From positions 124,001-188,000 of the forward strand of contig NZ_JBGCCU010000004.1 of assembly GCF_041261445.1 (NCBI RefSeq): a DNA stretch of 64,000 bases, given 5' to 3'. The position numbers were made by a program, and so were the translations under genes. This DNA is from Catenulispora sp. EB89. Lineage in GTDB: Bacteria > Actinomycetota > Actinomycetes > Streptomycetales > Catenulisporaceae. This document shows positions 27,326 to 35,447 of the stretch, one piece after another (the first letter of the stretch is position 1; every line of letters begins with the position of its first letter). The notes beneath the pieces were generated by a model. The model was not told the origin of the DNA and made no database searches. It saw only the letters and a list, made by a program, of their open reading frames with translations.

Positions 27326-27955
27326 ATGAACGAGACACCCGAGGCATCTATCCGTACCCGCGTGCGCGTGCCGCTCCGGTTCGGTGACGGCTACAGCGTG
27401 GACGCCGAGCTGGTGACGTTCCACGGCCTGGTCGACGGCGGCGAGCACCTGGCCATCGTGCTCGGCGAACCGGGCCGCACGCCCCTGGTGCGGATGCACT
27501 CGGAGTGCCTGACCGGCGACGTGTTCGGCTCCGCGCGCTGCGACTGCGGGCCGCAGTTACGCGAGTCCGTCGAGCGCATCGCCGAGGCCGGCGGCTACCT
27601 GCTGTACCTGCGGCAGGAGGGGCGCGGGATAGGGCTGTACAACAAGCTCGACGCGTACGCGCTGCAGGACTCCGGGCTGGACACGTACCAGGCCAACGTC
27701 GCACTGGGGCTGCCGGAGGACGCGCGGGACTACACCGTCGCCGCGCAGATGCTGACGGCGCTCGGCGTGGACAGCGTGCACCTGCTGTCGAACAACCCGG
27801 ACAAGGAGGCGCAGCTGGCCGGGCTGGACGTGACGGTCGCCGAGCGCGTCCCGACCGGTGCGCACGCCACCGCCCAGAACCTGCGCTACCTCCGGGCCAA
27901 GGTCGAGCACACGCGGCACAGCATCGTGCTGGACGACGTGCTGTCCGTGGCCTGA
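27326..27955 (+). CDS. ribA: GTP cyclohydrolase II
   Basis: A 209-residue monofunctional enzyme that opens GTP to 2,5-diamino-6-ribosylamino-4-pyrimidinone 5'-phosphate, the first riboflavin precursor. Zinc ligands are in ECLTGDVFGSARCDCG (C61, C72, C74). The catalytic and GTP-binding parts are LRQEGRGIGLYNKLDAYALQD (around 96-115) and SNNPDKEAQLAGLDV. There is no fused RibB (dihydroxybutanone phosphate synthase) domain as in many actinobacterial RibBA proteins. GGAGGG precedes the ATG. It is placed with a dioxygenase gene behind a MarR-type operator rather than with ribD/ribE/ribH, so a role outside bulk riboflavin synthesis is possible. Confidence 0.9.
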   Translation: MNETPEASIRTRVRVPLRFGDGYSVDAELVTFHGLVDGGEHLAIVLGEPGRTPLVRMHSECLTGDVFGSARCDCGPQLRESVERIAEAGGYLLYLRQEGRGIGLYNKLDAYALQDSGLDTYQANVALGLPEDARDYTVAAQMLTALGVDSVHLLSNNPDKEAQLAGLDVTVAERVPTGAHATAQNLRYLRAKVEHTRHSIVLDDVLSVA

Positions 27956-27981
27956 GCCGCTCCGCACACCCAGGAGATGCC

Positions 27982-28797
27982 ATGAGCACCGAGACGAGCA
28001 CACCCCCTGCGTCCCCGTCGTCCCCATCCGCCGACCGCATGCCCGCGATCTACCTCAGCCACGGCGCGCCGCCGCTGGCCGACGACCCGCTGTGGCCGGA
28101 CCAGCTCGCGGCCTGGTCGGCGGACCTCCCGAAGCCGAAGGCCGTGCTGATGGTGTCGGCGCACTGGGAGGAGGCGCCGCTGGCCCTCGGCGCCACCACG
28201 ACGATCCCCCTGGTCTACGACTTCTGGGGCTTCCCACAGCACTACTACGAGGTCCAGTACCGAGCGCCGGGCGCACCGGCGCTGGCCGAGTCGGTCCGCA
28301 AGCTGCTGCACGCCCCGGGCCTGGAGGTCCAGGACGAGCCGACGCGCGGCCTCGACCACGGGGCGTACGTCCCGCTGGTGGAGATGTACCCGGAGGCGGA
28401 CGTCCCGGTACTCCAGGTGTCGATGCCGACACTGGAGCCGGAGAAGCTGATGGCCATCGGCCGCCGCCTGGCGCCGCTGCGGGACGAGGGCGTCCTGATC
28501 GTCGGCAGCGGCTTCTTCACGCACAACCTGCGGGCACTGAGCCAGGAGGGCAAGGTGCACTCGGTGATGTCGGAGTTCGACGACTGGGGCAAGCGCGCGC
28601 TGGACGCCGGAGACGTGGACGCGCTGCTGGACTTCGAGAACAAGGCCCCGGCCGGGAAGCTGGCGCACCCTCGGACGGAGCACTTCGCGCCGCTGTTCGT
28701 GACGCTGGGGGCGGCCGAGGCGGAGTTGGGGTCGCAGCGGACGGTTATCGACGGGTTTTGGATGGGGTTGGCCAAGCGGTCGGTGCAGGTCGGGTAG
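27982..28797 (+). CDS. Class III extradiol ring-cleavage dioxygenase (4,5-DOPA dioxygenase/YgiD type)
   Basis: A 271-residue protein of the LigB/DODA superfamily. Metal ligands expected for the family are visible: SHGAPPL (H27), SAHWEE (H61) and the active-site FFTHNL. DHGAYVPLVEMYPEADVPV supplies the catalytic His. Relatives open catechol rings next to the hydroxyls, for example DOPA to seco-DOPA in betalain synthesis. Several bacterial members have no known natural substrate. AGGAGATGCC precedes ATG 27982. It is 26 bases after ribA and surely in the same transcript. Confidence 0.85.
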   Translation: MSTETSTPPASPSSPSADRMPAIYLSHGAPPLADDPLWPDQLAAWSADLPKPKAVLMVSAHWEEAPLALGATTTIPLVYDFWGFPQHYYEVQYRAPGAPALAESVRKLLHAPGLEVQDEPTRGLDHGAYVPLVEMYPEADVPVLQVSMPTLEPEKLMAIGRRLAPLRDEGVLIVGSGFFTHNLRALSQEGKVHSVMSEFDDWGKRALDAGDVDALLDFENKAPAGKLAHPRTEHFAPLFVTLGAAEAELGSQRTVIDGFWMGLAKRSVQVG

Positions 28798-28938
28798 CGG
28801 GGGCCAGGGGTAATCAAGCTCGCGCCGAAGACAGTCGGTAACGATTGGCACGCCCGACCGCTACGCCACCACGTGCCACCCTTAGCATGACGCGTACTCA
28901 GCTGCACGTCGTCACCGAAGTGTGCGCAAAGGGGCCTC

Positions 28939-29460
28939 GTGGACCACGTAGTCAACATTCTCGAAGGCATCGCAGCGGCTGTCATCGGCACGATGCTCTG
29001 GATCGCCGCCTTGGCGAAGTTCTTCTCGCCGAAAATACGGATCACGCCGATGATCATCAGAGGTGTCAGCAGCGACGGCACGACCACCTACAGAATCCAG
29101 ATCGAGAATCTCGCTCGACGCTCCGTGATCGACCTGCGCTTCGACTGTTCGCTGGTCTTCCCGCACGGCGACACCACCCGAAGTTTCGTCGCCAGGGAAC
29201 CCGGCCGCGAACCCCTGATCATTCCCGGCAAGCGCCACAACCAGGACCACGTCTTCGCGATGCTCCTACGCAGCGATCTCCCTGAGAGAATCGCGGAGTA
29301 CGAGGGCACGTGGCTGCGACTGCGGGTCTTCGCCCGCGACGGCGTGTCCAGCGTCGGCAAGGTCTTCAGCCACGAGTTTCACAAACCACTGGATCTCATC
29401 GTGGACAAGATGCGCGGACAGAACCCGGCGGAAGGCGCGGTGGAAGACATCGCGGAATGA
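28939..29460 (+). CDS. Membrane-anchored protein of unknown function
   Basis: A 173-residue protein with one N-terminal hydrophobic helix (ILEGIAAAVIGTMLWIAALAKFF, about 7-29). A soluble beta-rich domain follows, with TTTYRIQIENLARRSVIDLRFDCSLVFPHGD. There is no signal peptidase site of note, and the domain orientation is uncertain. The GTG start is at 28939. GC is a little lower than in flanking genes. I do not recognise a family; the strand pattern suggests an immunoglobulin-like or similar sandwich, which is inference only. Confidence 0.6.
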   Translation: MDHVVNILEGIAAAVIGTMLWIAALAKFFSPKIRITPMIIRGVSSDGTTTYRIQIENLARRSVIDLRFDCSLVFPHGDTTRSFVAREPGREPLIIPGKRHNQDHVFAMLLRSDLPERIAEYEGTWLRLRVFARDGVSSVGKVFSHEFHKPLDLIVDKMRGQNPAEGAVEDIAE

Positions 29461-29582
29461 AACCTCTCCGCCGCCTTGCCCTCGACAGGAGAGGACTCGC
29501 CTTACCGCGGTGGCGGCGGAACCGATTCCCCGGCTCCGCCGCCCTCACCAGCCCACTCAAGCCCTACCGACAGGGCCCAGGC

Positions 29583-32573
29583 TCAGCTGCACCCGCTCGT
29601 AGACCCACACCCCTCGCACACATAGCAGCTCCCCGAAGGCCGCATCTTCGTCCCGCACGTCAGGCACAGGGGCGCGTCGGCGGCGTAGCCGAGCTTCGCC
29701 TCCAGCAGTTCCGTGGAGGAGCCGATGCTCTGCGGCATCGGGAGGGGGGCCGGGTCGGTGCTCTTCTTTGCCGGGGCGGCCGGTTCGGTCCGGTGCTCTA
29801 TCGGCGCGGACTGGGCGAGGGTTTCGTGGTCGAGCTGCTCGTCCTCGTCCGGGAGGTAGCTGCCGGTCTCCAGTTGGCGCTGGCGCTCCTCGTTCGTGTA
29901 GATGCCGTAGGCCGCTCGGGTGTCGAAGTCCAGGTGGTCCAGGGCCAGGCGGCGGAAGATGTAGTCGATGATCGACTGGGCCATGCGGACGTCCGGGTCG
30001 TCCGTCATGCCGGCCGGCTCGAAGCGCATGTTCGTGAACTTCGCGACGTACGTCTCCAGGGGGACGCCGTACTGCAGGCCCACCGAGATGGCGATCGAGA
30101 AGGCGTCCATCATGCCGGCCAGGGTCGAGCCCTGCTTCGACATCTTCAGGAAGACCTCGCCGAGGTCGCCGTCCTCGTAGGAGTTGGCCGTCATGTAGCC
30201 TTCGGCGCCGCCGACCGAGAACGAGCTCGTGATGCCGCGGCGGTTCTTGCCCAGGCGCTTGCGGACCGGCTGCGCGTACAGGGTCGCGGCGGCCGGGGCG
30301 ATGGCGGTGCCGGCGGTGGCGGCGGCCGAAGCGGCCGGCGCCGAGGAGGCGGCAGCAGCGGCCGCGGCCGCCTTCTGCCCCTTCGCGTCCTGCAGCGGCT
30401 GGCCCACCTTGCAGTTGTTCCGGTAGATCGCCAGCGCCTTCAGGCCGAGCTTCCAGCCCTCGAAGTAGATCTCCTCGACGTCCTCGACCGAGGCCTGCTC
30501 GGGCATGTTCACGGTCTTGGAGATGGCCCCGGACAGGAAGGGCTGGATCGCCGCCATCATCCGGACGTGGCCCATCGGCGCGATCGAGCGCTCGCCCATC
30601 GCGCAGTCGAAGACCGAGTAGTGCTCCGGCAACAGGGCCGGCGCGTCCACCACGTGGCCGTGCTCGCCGATGTACTCGACGACCGCCTCGATCTGCTCCT
30701 GCTGGTAGCCCAGGCGCTTCAGGGCGCGCGGGACCGTGTTGTTCACGATCTGCATCGAGCCGCCGCCGACCAGCTTCTTGAACTTCACCAGCGCCAGGTC
30801 CGGCTCCACGCCGGTGGTGTCGACGTCCATCATGAAGCCGATGGTGCCGGTCGGCGCCAGCAGCGAGGCCTGCGCGTTGCGCCAGCCGTTGGTCCCGCCG
30901 ATCTCCAGGCCGCGCTTCCACTCGGTGCGCGAGAGCTCCAGGATCTCCTTGTCGAAGCTCTCGTACGGCTGGTAGGCGTCCGCCGCGTCCGAGTGCTTCT
31001 TCATCACGGCCGCGTGCGGCTTGGCGTTGCGGGCGAAGCCGTTGTACGGCCCGACCACGCCGGCCAGCTCGGCCGAGCGGCGGTAGGCGACGCCGGTCAT
31101 CAGCGAGGTGATGGCCGCGGCGATGGCCCGGCCGCCCTCGGAGTCGTAGGCGTGGCCGGTGGCCATCAGCAGCGCGCCGAGGTTGGCGTAGCCGATGCCC
31201 AGCTGGCGGTAGTCGCGGGTGGTCTGGCCGATCTCCGGGGTCGGGAAGTCCGCGAAGCTGATGGAGATGTCCATCGCGGTGATGATCAGCTCGACCATCT
31301 TCACGAAGGTCCCGCTGTCGAAGGTGTCGTCGTCGCGCAGGAACTTCATCAGGTTCAGCGACGCCAGGTTGCAGGACGAGTTGTCCAGCGACAGGTACTC
31401 CGAGCACGGGTTGGACGCGGTGATGCGGCCGGTCTCGGGGTTGGTGTGCCAGGCGTTGATGGTGTCGTCGTACTGCAGACCCGGGTCCGCGCACTCCCAC
31501 GCCGCCTGCGCGATGTCGCGGAACAGCTTCTTGGCGTCCAGGGTCTCGATGACCTCGCCGGTCTGCCGGGCGCGCAGGCCGAAGCGCTCGCCGTTCTCCA
31601 CCGCGGTCAGGAACTCGTCGGTGACGCGGACCGAGTTGTTCGCGTTCTGGTACTGGACGCTGGTGATGTCCTTGCCGCCGAGGTCCATGTCGAACCCGGC
31701 GTCGCGCAGCGCGCGGATCTTGTCCTCCTCGCGCGCCTTGGTCTGGACGAACTCCTCGATGTCCGGGTGGTCCACGTCCAGCACGACCATCTTCGCCGCG
31801 CGCCGGGTGGCGCCGCCGGACTTGATGGTGCCGGCCGAGGCGTCGGCGCCGCGCATGAAGGAGACCGGGCCGCTGGCGTTGCCGCCGGAGGACAGCAGCT
31901 CCTTGGAGGAGCGGATGCGGGAGAGGTTCAGGCCGGCGCCGGAGCCGCCCTTGAAGATCAGGCCCTCCTCGCGGTACCAGTTCAGGATCGAGTCCATCGA
32001 GTCGTCGACCGACAGGATGAAGCACGCCGAGACCTGCTGCGGGGACTTGGTGCCGACGTTGAACCAGACCGGGGAGTTGAAGGCGAACATCTGGTGCAGC
32101 AGCGCGTAGGCGAGCTCGTGCTCGAAGACCTCCGCGTCCTGCGGGCTCGCGAAGTACCCGTGGTCCTCGCCGCCCTTGCGGTACGTCTTCACGATCCGGT
32201 CGATGAGCTGCTTGAGCGACCACTCGCGGACCGGGGTGCCGACGGCGCCGCGGAAGTACTTGGTGGTGACGATGTTCGCGGCGTTCACCGACCAGAACTC
32301 GGGGAACTCCACACCCTTCTGCTCGAAGTTGATCGAGCCGTCGCGCCAGTTGGTCATCACGACGTCGCGGCGCTCCCACACGACCTCGTCGTACGGGTGC
32401 ACGCCGGGAGTGGTGTGGATCCGCTCGATCTGCATTCCCTTACCGCCCTTGGCGGGAGCCTTCGCCTCATGGGAAACACCCGGGGCGGGCACGACCTGCC
32501 CGGGCTTCATGGGAGCCTTCCCGTTGCCGCGGGCCGACGCCGCACCGCGCGGTCCGCTAGCCGTCTCCGTCAT
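29583..32573 (-). CDS. nrdJ: Adenosylcobalamin-dependent (class II) ribonucleotide reductase
   Basis: A 996-residue enzyme that reduces ribonucleotides to deoxyribonucleotides using B12 rather than oxygen. The N-terminal part has the NrdJ pattern MFAFNSPVWFNVGT and SACFILSVDDSMDSILNWYREEGLIFKGGSGAGLNLS. The catalytic barrel holds ASNPCSEYLSLDNSSCNLASLNL with the thiyl-radical Cys. An Ala-rich insertion near residue 720 is followed by an allosteric/zinc C-terminus ending in CLTCGTKM..CYVCEGCG. The terminal cysteines re-reduce the active site. It sits 154 bases after nrdR on the same strand and is co-regulated by it. The B12 need ties it to cobU/T/S in this window. Confidence 0.95.
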   Translation of the reverse strand: MTETASGPRGAASARGNGKAPMKPGQVVPAPGVSHEAKAPAKGGKGMQIERIHTTPGVHPYDEVVWERRDVVMTNWRDGSINFEQKGVEFPEFWSVNAANIVTTKYFRGAVGTPVREWSLKQLIDRIVKTYRKGGEDHGYFASPQDAEVFEHELAYALLHQMFAFNSPVWFNVGTKSPQQVSACFILSVDDSMDSILNWYREEGLIFKGGSGAGLNLSRIRSSKELLSSGGNASGPVSFMRGADASAGTIKSGGATRRAAKMVVLDVDHPDIEEFVQTKAREEDKIRALRDAGFDMDLGGKDITSVQYQNANNSVRVTDEFLTAVENGERFGLRARQTGEVIETLDAKKLFRDIAQAAWECADPGLQYDDTINAWHTNPETGRITASNPCSEYLSLDNSSCNLASLNLMKFLRDDDTFDSGTFVKMVELIITAMDISISFADFPTPEIGQTTRDYRQLGIGYANLGALLMATGHAYDSEGGRAIAAAITSLMTGVAYRRSAELAGVVGPYNGFARNAKPHAAVMKKHSDAADAYQPYESFDKEILELSRTEWKRGLEIGGTNGWRNAQASLLAPTGTIGFMMDVDTTGVEPDLALVKFKKLVGGGSMQIVNNTVPRALKRLGYQQEQIEAVVEYIGEHGHVVDAPALLPEHYSVFDCAMGERSIAPMGHVRMMAAIQPFLSGAISKTVNMPEQASVEDVEEIYFEGWKLGLKALAIYRNNCKVGQPLQDAKGQKAAAAAAAASSAPAASAAATAGTAIAPAAATLYAQPVRKRLGKNRRGITSSFSVGGAEGYMTANSYEDGDLGEVFLKMSKQGSTLAGMMDAFSIAISVGLQYGVPLETYVAKFTNMRFEPAGMTDDPDVRMAQSIIDYIFRRLALDHLDFDTRAAYGIYTNEERQRQLETGSYLPDEDEQLDHETLAQSAPIEHRTEPAAPAKKSTDPAPLPMPQSIGSSTELLEAKLGYAADAPLCLTCGTKMRPSGSCYVCEGCGSTSGCS

Positions 32574-32727
32574 ACTTCTTCCCTCTCCCGTTCTGGGAAA
32601 CCATTCCGACGCCCCGTGGCGGTTCGCCGCCTACGGAATTGATCAAGTTCTGGATCGCCGGACCCCAAGCGGGGGCCCCGCGAAGATTTTCATCATGTCC
32701 CCGCCTTGACGGCGGGCCGTGGGGCCG

Positions 32728-33183
32728 TCAGGCCCGTTCGCGCTCCGCCCGCAACAGCAGGATCTCCGCCTCGAAGTCCTCCAGCGACTCGAAGGCCCGG
32801 TACACCGACGCGAAGCGGAGGTAGGCGACCTCGTCGAGCTCCCGGAGCGGGCCGAGTATCGCCAGCCCGACCTCATGGGTGGCGATCTCCGCGGAGCCGG
32901 CGGCCCGCAGCGCGTCCTCCACCCGCTGGGCGAGCACGGCCAGCTGGCCCTCGCTCACCGGACGTCCCTGACAAGCCTTCCGTACGCCACCGACGACTTT
33001 GTCCCGGCTGAACGGCTCGGTCGCGCCGGAGCGCTTCACCACCAGGAGCTGAGCGCTCTCCACCGTGGTGAAGCGGCGCCCGCACTCGGGGCACTGGCGG
33101 CGGCGGCGGATCGAGGTGCCGTCGTCGGAGCTGCGAGAGTCGACGACCCGGCTGTCGTCGTGCTTGCAGAAGGGGCAGTGCAC
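32728..33183 (-). CDS. nrdR: Transcriptional repressor NrdR
   Basis: A 151-residue protein. The zinc ribbon has CPFC (C3, C6) and CPEC (C31, C34). An ATP-cone domain follows, with [31 protein letters not shown], binding ATP/dATP and thereby sensing the nucleotide pool to repress ribonucleotide reductase genes. The GTG at 33183 has a strong AAGGAGGT upstream. It is the first gene of the nrdR-nrdJ transcript, with NrdR-type boxes in its own promoter region. Confidence 0.95.
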   Translation of the reverse strand: MHCPFCKHDDSRVVDSRSSDDGTSIRRRRQCPECGRRFTTVESAQLLVVKRSGATEPFSRDKVVGGVRKACQGRPVSEGQLAVLAQRVEDALRAAGSAEIATHEVGLAILGPLRELDEVAYLRFASVYRAFESLEDFEAEILLLRAERERA

Positions 33184-33259
33184 GGTTTCGCACCTCCTTC
33201 TCAGAGCTGACGGCTTTGACGCGCGAAGGGATGGCGTCACCCTCCGCTGTGGTCTACTA

Positions 33260-33275
33260 ACCACAACCTGTGGAG
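33260..33275. promoter_or_regulatory. NrdR box 1
   Basis: ACCACAACCTGTGGAG resembles ATCACAAGATGTAGGG at 33292 base for base at most positions (on the minus strand CTCCACAGGTTGTGGT and CCCTACATCTTGTGAT). The two starts are 32 bases apart, three helical turns, as is typical of paired NrdR boxes. Autoregulation is expected. Confidence 0.65.
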
Positions 33276-33291
33276 CGTTGACGCTATTCCA

Positions 33292-33307
33292 ATCACAAGA
33301 TGTAGGG
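33292..33307. promoter_or_regulatory. NrdR box 2
   Basis: ATCACAAGATGTAGGG is the partner of box 1. The reading CTACATCTTGTG on the nrdR coding strand is close to published NrdR-box sequences as I recall them. No position data beyond the spacing are available here. Confidence 0.65.
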
Positions 33308-33586
33308 GTACGTTAGCCAACCCGCCGCACCGGCCGCAACCCGGATCGGGGTCTGCCGTAAGGGTCGCGAGGGGTACATGGGACTACTGTTCGCGATCGC
33401 CCCAGCTACAGGGCCAAGACCGGTGCGCTGTTCGAATGACCAAGATTCTTCACGGTTTCGCCCGACCGGACCAACGCGCCGCGCCCCGCCGGGCGCGAGT
33501 TTTCCGAACGGAGTATGGAAACAGGCCGTTACCTTCCCGGCGGAGCCGCGTTAGACATTCCGTACGCCCGTCCCCTCGCGGGTTGT

Positions 33587-33600
33587 CGAACAGCCGTTCG
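33587..33600. promoter_or_regulatory. SOS box (LexA operator) of lexA
   Basis: CGAACAGCCGTTCG is an exact match to the Gram-positive/actinobacterial CGAAC-N4-GTTCG LexA site. It is 96 bases before the lexA start, consistent with autoregulation. Confidence 0.88.
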
Positions 33601-33696
33601 TCACCGTGTGGGTGGCACCCGCTACGGTTGATCCGAGCGAACAAACTTTCACACGACCAGCCACCGCCCAGCTCAATGGCGAAGGAGCCACAAGCC

Positions 33697-34383
33697 ATGG
33701 CCGTCCGGAGTACTACCCCGACCGACACCCGAGAGGCCGCGCATGACGGACATGTGCCGTCCCCGCGCCTGACCGAGCGTCAGACCGCGGTCCTGAACGT
33801 GATCCGCGACTCGGTCCGGCGCCGGGGCTACCCGCCGTCGATGCGCGAGATCGGCGAGGCCGTCGGCCTGCAGTCCACCTCCAGCGTCCGGCACCAGCTG
33901 GTGACCCTGGAGAGCAAGGGCTTCCTGCACCGCGACGCGAACCGCCCGCGCGCCTACATCGTGCGCGGCGCCGAGGGCTCCGCCCGCAACGGCAGCGCCT
34001 CGGAGCCGGAGCCGGCGTACGTCCCGCTGGTCGGCCGGATCGCCGCCGGCGGCCCGATCCTGGCCGAGGAGCGGGTCGAGGAGATGATCCCGATCCCGAA
34101 GCAGATGGTCGGCGAGGGCGAGTTCTTCGCCCTGAAGGTGGTCGGCGACTCGATGATCGAGGCCGCGATCTGCGACGGCGACGTGGTCGTCATCCGCCAG
34201 CAGAAGCAGGCCGAGAACGGCGAGTTCGTGGCCGCCATGATCGACGGCGAGGCGACCGTCAAGGAACTGAAGAAGGAGGCGAACGCGGTGTGGCTGATGC
34301 CGCGCAACGCCGCCTACGAGCCGATCCCGGGCAACGACGCGGTCATCCTGGGCCGGGTCGTGACGGTGCTACGCCGCCTCTAG
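33697..34383 (+). CDS. lexA: SOS repressor LexA
   Basis: A 228-residue protein. The winged helix (about 22-90) reads [44 protein letters not shown]. The self-cleavage site Ala117-Gly118 in GRIAAGGP is followed by catalytic Ser152 in VGDSMIEA and Lys189 in TVKEL, so it is a complete, cleavable repressor. GAAGGAG precedes ATG 33697; another ATG seven codons upstream (33676) is less well placed. It is divergent from nrdR-nrdJ. Confidence 0.95.
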   Translation: MAVRSTTPTDTREAAHDGHVPSPRLTERQTAVLNVIRDSVRRRGYPPSMREIGEAVGLQSTSSVRHQLVTLESKGFLHRDANRPRAYIVRGAEGSARNGSASEPEPAYVPLVGRIAAGGPILAEERVEEMIPIPKQMVGEGEFFALKVVGDSMIEAAICDGDVVVIRQQKQAENGEFVAAMIDGEATVKELKKEANAVWLMPRNAAYEPIPGNDAVILGRVVTVLRRL

Positions 34384-34405
34384 ACCGACGCCGCACGGCG
34401 TCCGT

Positions 34406-34453
34406 GCGCCGCCTCGGCGGGTCCCGATTGGGCGGGACCCGCCGAGGCGGCGC
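34406..34453. terminator. lexA terminator hairpin
   Basis: A perfect 21-bp GC-rich stem (34406-34426 with 34433-34453) and a six-base loop, 23 bases after the lexA stop. No U-tract follows, as is common in high-GC actinomycetes. Confidence 0.85.
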
Positions 34454-34482
34454 AGGTCACGGACTTTCCTCAACGCTTTAGG

Positions 34483-34516
34483 GTTGTCAGCAACCTGTCC
34501 TACAGGTCGCACGTCA
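34483..34516 (+). promoter_or_regulatory. Leader/promoter motif of lipoprotein gene 1
   Basis: GTTGTCAGCAACC followed, after a variable spacer, by TCGCACGTCA occurs here and again at 35407-35440 before the paralogue. It is conserved although the intervening bases differ, so it is a candidate promoter or binding element. Confidence 0.5.
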
Positions 34517-34523
34517 CCCAGGC

Positions 34524-35315
34524 ATGAATCGACTGAACAGCATCGCACTCCTTGCCGGCGGCGCTCTCGTGGCGGTCGCCGCGACCGGTTGCGCGTCGAG
34601 CGCCGCCAAGCCCGCCGCTTCGGGTCCGGCTGCCACCAGTTCCTCTGCCGCGTCGGGCGCCCCGAGCACCGCGGCCTCCTCGGCGCCGGGCGGCGCTTCC
34701 TCTTCCGGCGCTGCCGGCGGCTCCACCTCCGCCCCGGCGGGCGACAGCACCACCGCTCCGGCCGCCGCGTCGTCGAGCGCGGGCGGCACCAGCGGCGGCA
34801 ACAGTGGCGGCACCGGCGTCAACGGCGGCGCCGTCCCCTCCGCGCCCCCGGTCAGCCACGCCGCCTGCGGCAACGCCAACGTGAACGTCTCGCTCGCGCC
34901 GGCGGTCTCGGGCCAGAAGTCGTCCGTCTTCGTGATCGCCGTGAAGAACACCGGCGCCACGTGCACGCTCGGCCCGATCCCCTACGTGTGGATCACGAAG
35001 AGCCCGACCGACGCCTCGGACCAGACCCGCCCGCTCATCCCCAGCGTCGACACCGGCAAGAAGAACGTCATCCTGTCCGGGACGACCCTCTACGCGGCGA
35101 TCGACATGCTGCCCGGCGCCCTCGCGACCACGACCGGCAACTACGGCGACCTGGCCGTGACCGCGAACCCGACGCCGAGCACCAGCGGCAAGGACGTGCA
35201 GGACGTCGTCCTCCCGGCGTCCACCGCCGAGGGCAACGCGATGCTCGGCGTCTACGCGCTGACGCCGGCCAGCGCCATCAGCCAGATCCAGTACGCGACC
35301 ACGCCGGAGAAGTAG
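34524..35315 (+). CDS. Putative lipoprotein, DUF4232-like, first of a tandem pair
   Basis: A 263-residue protein. The signal sequence MNRLNSIALLAGGALVAVAATGC ends at a plausible lipidation Cys (C23). A Ser/Ala/Gly-rich linker to about residue 110 would span the cell wall. The C-terminal domain (SHAACGNANVNVSLAP, QKSSVFVIAVKNTGATCTLGPIPYVWITK) resembles DUF4232 extracellular domains with two Cys. About half is identical to its paralogue, including the tail motif NP..STSGKDVQD. It has the same 5' leader motif as the paralogue, suggesting an original duplication with promoter. The function is unknown. Confidence 0.78.
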   Translation: MNRLNSIALLAGGALVAVAATGCASSAAKPAASGPAATSSSAASGAPSTAASSAPGGASSSGAAGGSTSAPAGDSTTAPAAASSSAGGTSGGNSGGTGVNGGAVPSAPPVSHAACGNANVNVSLAPAVSGQKSSVFVIAVKNTGATCTLGPIPYVWITKSPTDASDQTRPLIPSVDTGKKNVILSGTTLYAAIDMLPGALATTTGNYGDLAVTANPTPSTSGKDVQDVVLPASTAEGNAMLGVYALTPASAISQIQYATTPEK

Positions 35316-35327
35316 AAGTCGCCGACG

Positions 35328-35365
35328 GCCGAAGGGGCGGGCAGACGACAGCTGCCCGCCTCGGC
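35328..35365. terminator. Hairpin between the two lipoprotein genes
   Basis: The core stem is GGCGGGCAG (35336-35344) with CTGCCCGCC (35352-35360), extended by outer GCCGA/TCGGC pairing. It separates the paired genes into two transcripts. Confidence 0.7.
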
Positions 35366-35406
35366 GCTGTGCGGAGCTGCGGAGCTGCGGAGCTGCATTT
35401 GGCGAA

Positions 35407-35440
35407 GTTGTCAGCAACCACCGGTGTGTGTCGCACGTCA
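35407..35440 (+). promoter_or_regulatory. Leader/promoter motif of lipoprotein gene 2
   Basis: The same GTTGTCAGCAACC ... TCGCACGTCA pair as at 34483-34516, eight bases before the GTG start. Confidence 0.5.
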
Positions 35441-35447
35441 TGTGGAA

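Larger units (their letters stand above)
33184..33696. other. 513-bp divergent control region of nrdR-nrdJ and lexA
   Basis: A gene-free stretch. The nrdR-proximal part carries tandem NrdR-type boxes and the lexA-proximal part an SOS box. In between (about 33310-33580) no repeat, small gene or hairpin of note was found. Confidence 0.7.

Noticed and set aside
29557-32379. 940-codon frame on the same strand as nrdJ but out of frame
   Set aside because: Low-complexity Arg/Gly/Pro translation within a gene that is intact in its own frame; no frameshift evidence.
32574-32727. Cobalamin riboswitch before nrdJ
   Set aside because: No B12-box-like conserved core could be found in the nrdR-nrdJ spacer or before nrdR.
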